Source: Tethya wilhelma
Lineage: Eukaryota; Porifera; Demospongiae; Tethyida; Tethyidae
DNA length: 64,000 nt
Reading direction: 5' to 3'
NCBI GenBank assembly: GCA_964030475.1
Contig: CAXIPT010000010.1
Span: 2,373,234 to 2,437,233 of the forward strand
Shown: positions 23,520 through 32,791 of the stretch, piece by piece
Position numbering within the stretch: position 1 is the stretch's first letter
Layout: every line of letters begins with the position of its first letter
Position numbers and translations under genes: made by a program
The notes under the pieces: model-generated
Databases searched by the model: none
Told to the model about the DNA's origin: nothing
Seen by the model: only the letters and a program-made list of their open reading frames with translations

Positions 23520-25040
23520 ATGGCCAAAAAACATCCTGGGAAATATACCCTGCTGCAGACAGCTGATCAGCTGGTAAACAAGTACAATTTAACAGAAAAT
23601 AAATTGTCAGGAAAGGTGCCTCATGCCTTTATGGTCCAGCTAAGCAAGGACATCACCCAATGGAGAGATATTGCCCCACATCTTGGTCTGGATGAGGCAG
23701 AACGTGAGAACATATCAGAAGATGGAAAAACCAACAAAGCAAAGAAGTTACTGATGTTAGAAACATGGGCAACAAAGTTTGGATACAAAGCATCTTACTT
23801 CAACCTTATTGAGTCACTTCTCAATGCCAACAGGAGAGATCTAGCAGAGAGAGTATGCAAGCTCTACAACAAAACTGGTAAGACTACTAACATAATAAAG
23901 TTTAGGGTAAAATATCTGCAGGATAAGCATGAATTTATAATTTTCACAGAGCGACAAAAGCAAAATGAAGAGAATGAGATGAAGGACCCAGTAGCTGCAG
24001 CATCTGGTAATCAGGAGGAGATAGAAATAGAAGAGGGTGAACTTGACTATGAGGAAGAGACTGCAACTCAAGACACAGATTCTGAAGTTGATAACAATTC
24101 TACAACAGAAGGTGAACAGGAAACAAATGATTCATCAGGTGCAGATGTGGTCTGCTGTTGCTGCTCTGTAATAATATGCTGCCTATTGGTTGTCATACCA
24201 ATTCTCATAAGTGTGGGAAGTACAATATATGTGGCACACACCCCACCTGCTGCAACTATCAAAGTATACGAAAATGAAGTCATAAACTTGGGAGAATTCG
24301 ATCCATTTTATGTTGGCGGTGTTTCATTTGAATCACCTAATGACACCCAAATGTACGTGATACCATGTCAAGATCTCATACCCTTCAATCGAACGATAGG
24401 AATGAATATAATCTTGAACGTAACAAGTAAACAAGAAACCTATCCACTCAATCAACTGTTAAATTACTTCATAACAAAGGGTACTGTGCTTGAATATACT
24501 TTCGGAATCTATCCAACCAACAATTTGAAGTGTCCTGCATCTATTTATATATTCAAATCTGTCGGATTCTATGACAGTTTTCTCAAATATGGAACAAGAT
24601 CAGGGTATTTTTATAAACAATGTGTTCGAAATGGAAGCATAGCCGCCGCACAAATTCAAACATTGGATACCTACTATGCTGGTCTCTATATACCTCAAGT
24701 GTCGTCCATAGAATCAGTCCAGGCTAAATTTACTGGATATATCGTTACATACAACACTAGTACTTACCAACCTGACTGTATAGTGTCTGCTATACAAACA
24801 AGATGTTCGGTGAAGTTTCCAGTGCAACGAATTTGCAACAAGGAAAAAATTTGTATCTTAGCAAGTACACCAAACCAAGAAGCATCATGGCTAGACTATG
24901 AACCATACAAAAGCAAAGAAACTGAACGAGCAGAAATTGCAATGATAGTGTTAGGAGTAATTCTTTTTGCAATTCTATTCTTCACTATAGGACATTGCTG
25001 TAATGTAATGTCAAGATTAACTAGAGGAACTTCTACTTAG
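23520..25040 (+). CDS. array unit 9: Death-domain two-pass membrane protein, intact (482 or 506 aa)
   Basis: This unit proves the architecture: from ATG 23520 to the stop at 25038-25040 there is one unbroken frame covering Death domain (TQWRDIAPHLGLDE, LLMLETWATKFG, NRRDLAERVCKLY), linker, first membrane segment (CCLLVVIPILISVGSTIYV), ectodomain (LGEFDPFYVGGVSF, KYGTRSGYFYKQC, PDCIVSAIQTRC, KICILASTP) and C-terminal membrane segment (AMIVLGVILFAILFFTIG). A canonical 72-nt intron (23878-23949, GTAAGA...CACAG) sits at the family's conserved phase-1 position. Because 72 is a multiple of three and has no stop, splicing and retention both give a protein. The linker is strongly acidic (EEIEIEEGELDYEEE). 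An earlier non-ATG start is possible but not needed. Confidence 0.9.
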   Translation: MAKKHPGKYTLLQTADQLVNKYNLTENKLSGKVPHAFMVQLSKDITQWRDIAPHLGLDEAERENISEDGKTNKAKKLLMLETWATKFGYKASYFNLIESLLNANRRDLAERVCKLYNKTGKTTNIIKFRVKYLQDKHEFIIFTERQKQNEENEMKDPVAAASGNQEEIEIEEGELDYEEETATQDTDSEVDNNSTTEGEQETNDSSGADVVCCCCSVIICCLLVVIPILISVGSTIYVAHTPPAATIKVYENEVINLGEFDPFYVGGVSFESPNDTQMYVIPCQDLIPFNRTIGMNIILNVTSKQETYPLNQLLNYFITKGTVLEYTFGIYPTNNLKCPASIYIFKSVGFYDSFLKYGTRSGYFYKQCVRNGSIAAAQIQTLDTYYAGLYIPQVSSIESVQAKFTGYIVTYNTSTYQPDCIVSAIQTRCSVKFPVQRICNKEKICILASTPNQEASWLDYEPYKSKETERAEIAMIVLGVILFAILFFTIGHCCNVMSRLTRGTST

Positions 25041-25301
25041 GTCAACTGCAAAGTTGATGGTATATATACGCATATGCTGTAACTATAAAGTATGCAATGA
25101 GGTTTCTAGCTAACCAAGTATAGCTATTATTATACTACATAAAAGTATTTAGAAGAAGAAAAAAAACTTTTCTCCGAATACCAGTAACTGTTACAAGCTT
25201 CAGTTTGTGTCAACAAAAGCACTGACAAGCATTACAAAAGAATTAGTATACAAGAATATAGCTTGGATATATTATATGAATTCTTTTTTGACTTGACTTG
25301 C

Positions 25302-25560
25302 CAGCACAAGCCAGATTGCAGTAACCAACTATTGTGAAAATTTGACTTTACAAGAGAACATTTTCTTGGTCTATATTCCAAAGAGTGCATCTTTGTAAAT
25401 ACCTCTGGAGATACAGAAGTTGGTTATAAAGCAGTCCACCATGCATGCTATACTCCACACCATATACACACTGTGATGCTTGATCGGCTGGATTGGTGCT
25501 ACTACAAGGATTATCATCATTGCTGGACTAATAATCGTCAAGACGTACAGAAACAACACA
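25302..25560 (+). pseudogene. relic of a unit 5-like 3' end
   Basis: Matches the last about 260 bp of unit 5 (16455-16720), including codons for FDFTREHFLG, a cysteine equivalent to Cys6 and the C-terminal membrane segment. It has several indels, loss of the Cys5 region and no upstream exon. It is another leftover of unequal exchange, now between units 9 and 10. Confidence 0.82.
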
Positions 25561-25928
25561 GTGGTGATGATTATTTAAAATAATTTATACATCTTTTTTG
25601 ACACTTTGCATCATATATATGTTCCAACAATTAATGCAGTCTATAATATTCATTTCCAAGGTTTAGCACATGCATGCAGTCTCAAACTAGCTAGAATAAT
25701 GAAAAATCATATGCCAGAAATGCAAAAAAACAACAACCTATGAATACCTAGCGAAGCAACAAGGTATTTTACCCCCTATAGATGGAGTGGTTCAAAAAAG
25801 GCATACTCTATAGCAATGCTTATTCATAGACACTATGAATAAGCATTATAACTACATAATATAATGCATTCACAATACATCAGCTATAGCTGTAAACAAT
25901 ACACCTACATCTATACAGTCCAACAAAC
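25561..25928. promoter_or_regulatory. 5' flank of unit 10, shared with unit 7
   Basis: About 25780-25928 repeats the unit 7 upstream block (GTGGTTCAAAAAAGGCAT, palindromic ATTCATA...TATGAAT, AGCTGTAAACAATACACC). The rest is AT-rich spacer. Confidence 0.5.
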
Positions 25929-27036
25929 ATGGCTGGAGGACTCATCTCCATTCACCAGCTAATAGAAGGATACAAACTGACTGTACAGGAGCTGCTGATT
26001 TCAAAGGAAGCAAGTCATGAGATGTTTACTCACCTTGTCAGGAAGATGAACAACTGGAGAGAGATTGCTCCACACTTAGGACTGACTCCAGCTGACCGAG
26101 AAGAGATTGAAGAAAAGACCAGAGGAGAAGCTCAAGAACAGAGACGGCTAATGCTTGAAAAGTGGAAGAAAAAATCTGGGAGTGATGCAAATTTCTTTAC
26201 ACTTATTGAAGCTTTCTTACAAGCAGCAAGGCGAGATTTGGCAGAAGAAGTAATACAATAGGGAAGTGATATAATCAACTTCAACTTTAGCAAATGTATG
26301 TCTTTCAATTTGTACATACATGCAGCTCCACCTGAGATTAAGAGACTCCCACCATTCAAAACTCACGTAGTACAAGGTAATTAAATGCACTAGTTCAGGG
26401 GAGGGNGGGGGGGGGGGGGGAATCGATACTATCATAGAGAATCTTGCAAATAATCATGAATATTATGATTGTATCGTATACATGCTGTGATACCATAACA
26501 AGTAAAACCTTACATACCACCAAATGATAATACAACAACTCCCTATCTGGATGAACAAACAAGGTATTTAAAGTATACACTGAGCTGTCAAATGTATATG
26601 TATGTTTTCAAAGATTACACGGCATACATAAGTTTCGTAATACATGCATGGAACCAGATCACAATACATCACCAGAAAATGTCTTCAAAGTAGAAAATCC
26701 AATGGGAATTATTATATTTTCAGAGCTGAGCACACTGACTACCATTACTTTGGATTCTATGTCACAGATGCTCCAGAAACGGTGTCCATTGGAATTAACG
26801 GAAGAGAATTACACTTGAACAGCAGCAAACACCAACCTGACTGTGTCACTGTTAGTGGTCTCAGACGAGTTTGCAAGTTAGATTTCAACAGGAACCATAT
26901 TCGAGGCAATAATATTTGTATCTTGGGAAGTACACCTCAACAATATACACATGTCAGGTACACAACAGAAAGTAATTATGAAATTAGAAATGAGAGAACT
27001 GCTTTTTTTTGTTATAAGCATTTTAACAAGTTTTAA
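25929..27036 (+). pseudogene. array unit 10: Death-domain exon plus ectodomain fragment across a contig join
   Basis: The Death-domain exon starts at ATG 25929 and is close to units 4 and 7 (NNWREIAPHLGLTPADREE, RRLMLEKWKKKSGS, RRDLAEEV). It then reaches TAG at 26259 where relatives have the Cys-Lys-x-Phe end and a donor. A phase-1 linker exon (26326-26376, PPEIKRLPPF) is still recognisable. A single N at 26406, beside a G run, marks a contig join. Beyond it lies only the second half of an ectodomain (about 26590-27036), very close to unit 8 (GTRSQYITRKC, EHTDYHYFGFY, PDCVTVSG, NNICILGSTP), with a frameshift near 26640 and no C-terminal membrane segment. The two halves may not belong to the same gene. 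Confidence 0.7.
26406..26406. other. contig join (single N)
   Basis: One N beside a long G run inside unit 10. IARS exon phases on both sides agree, so the order here is probably right, although sequence may be missing. Confidence 0.85.
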
Positions 27037-27534
27037 TCTGTATTGTTTTTGTTTGTATCGCAGCAGGTTTTTGCTATGTTCTGTTTATACTATTATCAGT
27101 GTACCACAACCACAAGTAAAAAATCCTAGTAAACTGCACGGATCTTCAGTGGTAATATACAATTCCAAATTTGTGCAGTTGTTTGTAAATTTTTTGTTAT
27201 AATTATAGCCAGATGGTTCATCAAGTGTGCATTCACGCATTGTCAGCATGTTATAACAATTATTAACCAAAGGTCAAGCTGAGCATGAGCAATAGCAGTT
27301 TTAGGTACTTTACCTCGAGTCACTGAGCAATGAATATTCCTTTCAATTAATAATGGCCAAGCAATTACATTCTTGTGAATTCATGCATGGAATATTCATT
27401 GTATATAGTACAATACATGGTAAATCACATGACATGAATTACCCTAAACAGCTCACTTTGGAGATCCTATAACGCAAATAATATTTCATACTAGGCTGAA
27501 CTAAGTGGTACTGCTGTGTATGACAACTTTAGCC
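27037..27534. other. spacer between units 10 and 11
   Basis: No gene seen; AT-rich. Confidence 0.4.
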
Positions 27535-28314
27535 ATGGCTGGACTAGGACCTATCACTACCCATGAGTTAGTGGCTAGACATGGACTTACTGAAGAAGAG
27601 CTATCAAAAAAAGTGAATAATAAACTATTTGCTCACATTATCAAAAACATGAACAACTGGAGAAACATTCGGCCATATTTGGGACTGAATCCAGCCGATC
27701 AAGAAGACATTGAGGGGAAAAGTGATGCACCACAACAGAGGCTGTTCATGTTGGAGAGATGGAAGGAGAAATATGGAAGAGAAGCAACTTTCTTTCAACT
27801 AGTTGAAGTGCTGCTTAGCGCTGGGAGAACAGACTTAGCTGAAGAAGTCTGTGAATTCTTTGAACAAAATGGTTAGCAGCAGTTTCAATTTGAAGTAATT
27901 TGTATACTCTGGTTTCAGCTTGTATTGACATGACCATTGTGCATATACTATTCATATAGCTTTTATATTTACTTTATCGGATATAACATAATACCATATA
28001 GCACAAATATTTGGCAGATTGGTGGTTTTGGTAAGGCCTGCTAATATTAAATCTGCCAAACATGTAGTCACTTTTGCACACACATATACGGAATACGTGT
28101 ATTAAAATCCGCCAATCATGAAACTTTTGACAGTTCACCAAATTTTATTCTGGCCAATATTTTATGCTATATGGTAATTCTGATTTGTCCTTTTAGAATG
28201 CAAACATAAGGTGGTGGAAACTGAGGTGTTTGTGACACCAGCTATGTCATTAGGCTCTGAAGGTTAGTATCACTATAGTACATACAGCTAGTGCAGATGT
28301 GTATACATCAATGA

Positions 28315-28360
<46 letters not shown>

Positions 28361-29529
28361 ACTATCCAGGACTCAAGTGTTACAAAACTAATAGGACTTG
28401 CATACATATATAGCATGATCCACACTATTTATACGTACATCTAGATACCGGATCAATCTCAGAAGTTACCCCATTAATCCCACGACAACATGCTCAACCT
28501 GTAGCCTTAAGAGAGTCGAGGCAGACAATACGAAAACTGAATCGTGTGAAATGCTGCCAGTTGTGCATGAACATATGTGGTCTCCTCTTTTTCAACTTCT
28601 TGATATTTATTATACTACTTTCAAGTATAGCTTTAATTGTGTTATCTTCAACTATCTATAATCCCACAATTCCTCCACCAAAAACTATACCCATTGTTAA
28701 AGACATTGTTACAGAGGTACTTTTGGGGAAATTCAATCCATTTGAAATAGGCAATGTCACCTGTACAGCAATAGATGCTGAGGCTTGGTTTTACAAAGTG
28801 CAATGTCAAAATTTAACAACTCAAAATCAAACATTGGAGAAGTCAGAGGTCATACAGGTTTCACAAAGAATAAGTACTCATCCGATTTCTGAACTGTACC
28901 TAGTGGAAGGTTCAAAACTGAAGCTACTGTTCAACTTGACTTCAAACTTCAACACTGCTAGTCAAGAATGTATCATAGAGATATTTGTCTTCGATCAGTA
29001 CACTCCATATAACAACTTTCTCAAATATGGTACAATACCAAAGGAGCACACTGACAAATGGTGTGTAGATTTACACAACAAATTGACCTTTAACTACCAA
29101 CTAACAGATAATCAAACATCATCACGATACTATCTTGTTGGACTGTATATACCGGATACTTCAGTCCTAGAAACTGTGCACATTAAAGTTACTGGATACC
29201 AGCTACTCTACAATGTAAACCATAACATGCCAGATGCACAAATTCAACCAGGAGAAAAATACGAAGCTAAATTTAAAGAAAAGCATTACAGAGCCTCTCG
29301 TAACGATATTTGCATCCTGGGAAGCACACCTACTGATATCAATGCAACGAAAGCCTCCTGTGAAGCAGGAGGTAGCAGCGTAGTTGGACATGGTCATTCC
29401 GCTTTGATGGCAATGGGAATTGAAGGATTGATCATTTCTATTCCCTCATTGGCATTTATGGTACTAACACTATTCCAGGCCTTGAGCAAGATTAAACAGA
29501 AACTGAATATAGAGAGTGCATATGTATAG
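27535..29529 (+). CDS. array unit 11: Death-domain two-pass membrane protein, intact (495 aa)
   Basis: Exons 27535-27871, 28197-28262 and 28445-29529, all phase 1, give one open frame. ATG 27535 (MAGLGPITTHEL) aligns with relatives; 27520 is an alternative. The Death domain shows NNWRNIRPYLGLNPADQ, RLFMLERWKEKYG and RTDLAEEVCEFF, closest to unit 5. A CCQLCMNIC cluster precedes the first membrane segment (LLFFNFLIFIILLSSIALIV). The ectodomain starts LLGKFNPFEIGNVTC. It has Cys1, 2, 3 and 6 but lacks both Cys4 and Cys5 (MPDAQIQPGEKYEAKF at that place), and gains two others. The C-terminal membrane segment (ALMAMGIEGLIISIPSLAFM) has a tail of about 20 residues. A MITE lies in the first intron and a (GT)n run in the second. 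Confidence 0.87.
27987..28177. mobile_element. MITE, family A (copy 1), in unit 11 intron 1
   Basis: About 190 bp, ends ACCATATAGCA and TGCTATATGGT as terminal inverted repeats, with inner inverted repeats AAATATTTGGC and GCCAATATTTT. No coding capacity. Closest to the copy at 53816-54026. Confidence 0.8.
28316..28358. repeat. (GT)n microsatellite in unit 11 intron 2
   Basis: About 21 GT dinucleotides. Confidence 0.9.
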
Positions 29530-29603
29530 GCACAATCACGTAAACTTATGACTTTGTTGCAGATGATCGTGTAATGTGAACTGTGAACATTTTTCCCACC
29601 CAA

Positions 29604-29636
<33 letters not shown>

Positions 29637-29808
29637 TAATGAAGTGTGAGATCTAAAATTATACATGTATGTAAAATTTCGCTTTCTGTATTCTTTTTCA
29701 ATAAAAATCGATTCTTACCTTGCGGCAAATTTACACAACACTTGTAGATAGTTTTATCATTCATTCAATAGATATATGCACAGCCACTTAATTAAGGGGT
29801 AGGCCTAC
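29530..29808. other. unit 11 3' flank inside the IARS intron
   Basis: Includes an (AC)n run at about 29606-29634 and AATAAA at 29699, a plausible polyadenylation signal for unit 11. No other gene. Confidence 0.45.
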
Positions 29809-30471
29809 CTGCCGCTCTCAAACCAGCAGTCAAACACCTCAGGGACTCTCCTCAGGACTCCATTACCACGGGTGGAGGGAATGGTGACATCATCAACACT
29901 GTGGGATCACATGACCATCATTGCAGAATACACACACACAAACATACAGAATAACTAAGCCTTTGTACATATATACAATAATATGCTAATTAAAGAGCAC
30001 CACTACAAAGCATAGCAACTTGAAAGCTCAAAACAGCTATGAACTCATAGCTTCGGTCATTTCCAGACTCAATCTCTTTCCAATGTAGAAAAGAGGGCTC
30101 AAGGACACAGCTAGCTATTGCTCAGAGCCCAAATCTTCACTAGTTGCTAACTTTTCTCTGTGGAGGTCAGTGATCCTCACTCCAGACAACTGCTCCAGTT
30201 CATCAATGGAACCTACAACCACCACCTGCATACACACACGTACAAGTGGATGGATCACATGATCAAATCTCATGACAATCACATGATACACATACCAACT
30301 TTATATCACATCGCATGAGAGTCATGTGACCATAATAAACAAACCTCGGAGAAGTCCTCTGATGCCCACAGGGGGATCGGTGTCCCCCAGTAGCGGTTAC
30401 GAGAGATGGCCCAATCACGAGCATCACGAAGCCAGTTGTAGAATCTCTTCTCCTTCACAAACCCAGGCACC
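29809..30471 (-). CDS. IARS1: isoleucyl-tRNA synthetase, central exons (end of editing domain and core)
   Basis: Three minus-strand exons: 30471-30345 ([29 protein letters not shown]), 30225-30152 ([18 protein letters not shown]) and 29898-29809 ([10 protein letters not shown]). [13 protein letters not shown] is the conserved IleRS block after the CP1 editing domain, which leads back into the catalytic core. The last exon ends with AG, and the exon at 5443 begins with T, making the serine of ESG-S-MPYAQ as in known IleRS. So 5444-29808, about 24.4 kb, is one intron, and the eleven-unit array lies in it on the opposite strand. Confidence 0.92.
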
Positions 30472-30473
30472 CT

Positions 30474-30474
<1 letters not shown>

Positions 30475-30537
<63 letters not shown>

Positions 30538-30558
30538 AAGAGAGAGAGAGAGAGAGAA
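30475..30558 (+). repeat. (GA)n microsatellite upstream of an IARS acceptor
   Basis: Reads (CT)n on the IARS strand and ends CTCTTTCAG just before the exon at 30471. Confidence 0.92.
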
Positions 30559-31009
30559 GTTTTGTGTGAAGTTTAAACTGTTATGTCAAGATGTAATTAT
30601 AACTCAAGCTTCCACAAGTTATAACTCAAACATCAACATTTAAATGTCATAGCAACAAAAATGAACTCCTTGCAAAAACTTCCAGCTAAAACTACACCAC
30701 ACACACCAACAGCTGCATATGTACCACAGTGTTCTGCCCAGAAATCTAGAGTGGTGGTTAAAATTAATAATGGTAACAAAAACATCGCATAAAAGTCACT
30801 TGACTGAGTGTCAAATAATACAACTAGGCCTAGCTTGTTAGTTGCATTACTTGGTGGTAATTTGTGCTTTGTGGTGGTAATTTTTGTTGAGTGGTGGTTG
30901 GTCCCGACCACTGCCGACCAGTGTGGGCAGAACCCTGCACTATCACACTCATATTCGGCACTTATGGATGAAGAGCTAATTTGGCCTACGTTTAGTGATA
31001 CATAACAAA
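30559..31009. other. IARS intron, no exon seen
   Basis: No coding exon recognised. Two short inverted segments (GTGTTCTGCCC near 30730 and GGGCAGAACCC near 30926) flank about 200 bp and could be another small foldback element. Confidence 0.4.
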
Positions 31010-31096
31010 ATGGATATCATTTGAATGCTCTTATCGCACTGAATGCAATGGTAAAGGTCACAGTTTCATATGACCTTCCTACTCCAAGATATACGC
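31010..31096. mobile_element. foldback element, family B (right-arm fragment)
   Basis: Carries TGGATATCATTTGAATGCTC, a Family B-like AATGCAATGGTAAAGG and GACCTTCCTACTCCAAGATA. Only the right arm is present; the contig ends shortly after. Confidence 0.6.
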
Positions 31097-31111
31097 AAGG
31101 TGTTTTTTAGG

Positions 31112-31112
31112 N
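31112..31112. other. contig join (single N)
   Basis: Separates the IARS/unit 11 contig from an unrelated coding contig; the IARS exons expected next are absent. Confidence 0.85.
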
Positions 31113-32790
31113 TTTCTCCTCTTTCTCGTTCTCCTCTACCACAGCTGACGGGTCGACCGAGAATGCCTGTACTTTCACCTTTACGAGCTCCGCCCAGACC
31201 ACACCCCTTGAGTGGGTCTCAGGTATCACCATCGTGGAAGGACATCCCACCATTACGATCGCCAACCGAACGGTACCTTCCTGTTACTCCAATTGGAGCC
31301 CACCATACCTCCCCGCCGGGTGCATTTCCAATTAGTGCCCACCAACCAATCCAAACACAGGCCACTTCGAAACTGACCGACACGACTACAGAAACAGAAG
31401 CATCTGTTGCTATGACAACCAAACAGTCTCCACCCCCTAGTGGGTCACCCGAGTCTGTACCAACGTACAAACTTCCAAAAAGTCCTGAAAGAATTGCCCT
31501 CAAGGAATTCAACCTTGTTGCCGAGCGTGTAAACATAAAAGGACGAATGATTTCCAAGAGTTCTTCCAAGAGTCGCAGTCCCACGCCTGTCTTAAACTCA
31601 CCAGAAGTACCTCTAGCGAATCAACAAGAGAGGGAGGATTTGGACGCCAAGGTGAAAGAGGACCTCGCTCTGTCTCCCAGCGAGGATGAAGAAGATGAGA
31701 GTGCTAGTGTAGCTTCAGAGATCAGCCATCATGACGAGCAGACAACATCCCCTCTGGCTGTGATGGACAACAAAGAAACATTTGAAATGAAACAAACGTC
31801 AGAAAATATCTTGGATACCGAACTTAGAAGTCCCGAGAAAGTAGAGTCGCCACTAGCAACAATGTCTCCACCTGGTACTACTAGTGGCGCTGTTGTAGCT
31901 GAGGAAGATGCTTTTAAGTCTGTATCACATCTTTCCGATATTTCCAGTGATGAGTTTGAAGATGTAGAGGAACCAGTTCCAGCTACGATGGCTGAACAAG
32001 AGGACGATAAGAGTGACCATGAAGAAATATCACCACTGGATAGCCACCAAGTTGAAGACAAAGATGGTGGTGAATCTGTTTTTGAAAACCGAGAAGATTC
32101 TGAAAAAGATCAAGCTATTGGTGAAAGGAAAAGTGAATCGCCTGCTTCTAGTCTGTATACTGAACCTGAAAGTCCAGAACAGGCATCAGAGTTAAGATCA
32201 AGTCCCATTCCAGAACCAGAAACACCACCTAGTCACATTCCTGATCAAGTTTCCTCACCAAGTCACATTCCAGATTTCGATTCCTCTCCATCAGGTCTGA
32301 TTCCAGAACCAGAAGTACCATCAAGTCCGATATCAGAATCAGATCACGAGCAGGATAATGAAAGGGGCTCCCCTTTGAAATCGGAAATTGAAGAAGAAGA
32401 TTCGATTCCATTTCAACCTGCCGCTGATGTCAGAGAAGAACAGAGCAAGTCTCGTTCCAGTTCACCTAGTCTGGTCTCAGATCCTGAACACGGGAAAAGA
32501 GAACTTGAAGAAGACGAAGGAGGAGTTGATCGTGATCTCGTGTTCAGTCAAAACTCAAACTTGGAGACTCCGTTTGGCAATAGCGACGACCAGGTCATGA
32601 ATATTAATGAGGTTGTCGAGACAATTGTTGAAAAGGACAGCGTGCAGCTGGTAGGAGAGGGCGGGGCAGTGGGTGGGGAAGGAGGAGGTGTGGTTTCAGA
32701 CGAAGTGTTGGAAATTTTGGGACAGAGAGTGTCTTCCGACGACAGTGATGATAGTGGGGAGGAGTCGGACATGATCGAGACGGGAAGTGC
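31113..32790 (+). CDS. internal part of a large acidic Ser/Pro-rich protein, open at both ends
   Basis: The whole contig between two single Ns is one open frame of about 559 codons, with neither a credible start nor a stop. Composition is low-complexity: Ser, Pro, Glu and Asp dominate, with many Ser-Pro sites (possible proline-directed kinase targets) and acidic runs (SEDEEDES, SDISSDEFEDVEEP, SSDDSDDSGEESD). A repeated theme is PIPEPE/SHIPD/SSPI around 32200-32340. No folded domain is visible, so it is probably a long disordered region of a nuclear or scaffold protein. The reading in the first bases after the N is not reliable. I cannot name it. Its location here may be a scaffolding error. 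Confidence 0.7.
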
Positions 32791-32791
32791 N
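32791..32791. other. contig join (single N)
   Basis: Joins the end of the open acidic frame to the start of a coiled-coil exon on the other strand. Both are cut in mid-exon, so the two are not continuous genes. Confidence 0.88.

Noticed and set aside
6270..29529. Possible P2X/ASIC-type ion channels, because both have two membrane spans and a large cysteine-rich loop
   Set aside because: No P2X or ASIC motif is visible, the cysteine number and spacing differ, and the N-terminal Death domain is foreign to those families.
13129..29529. Array read as TNF-receptor or Toll-like genes
   Set aside because: No cysteine-rich TNFR repeats, LRR or TIR domain; the Death domain is at the opposite end.
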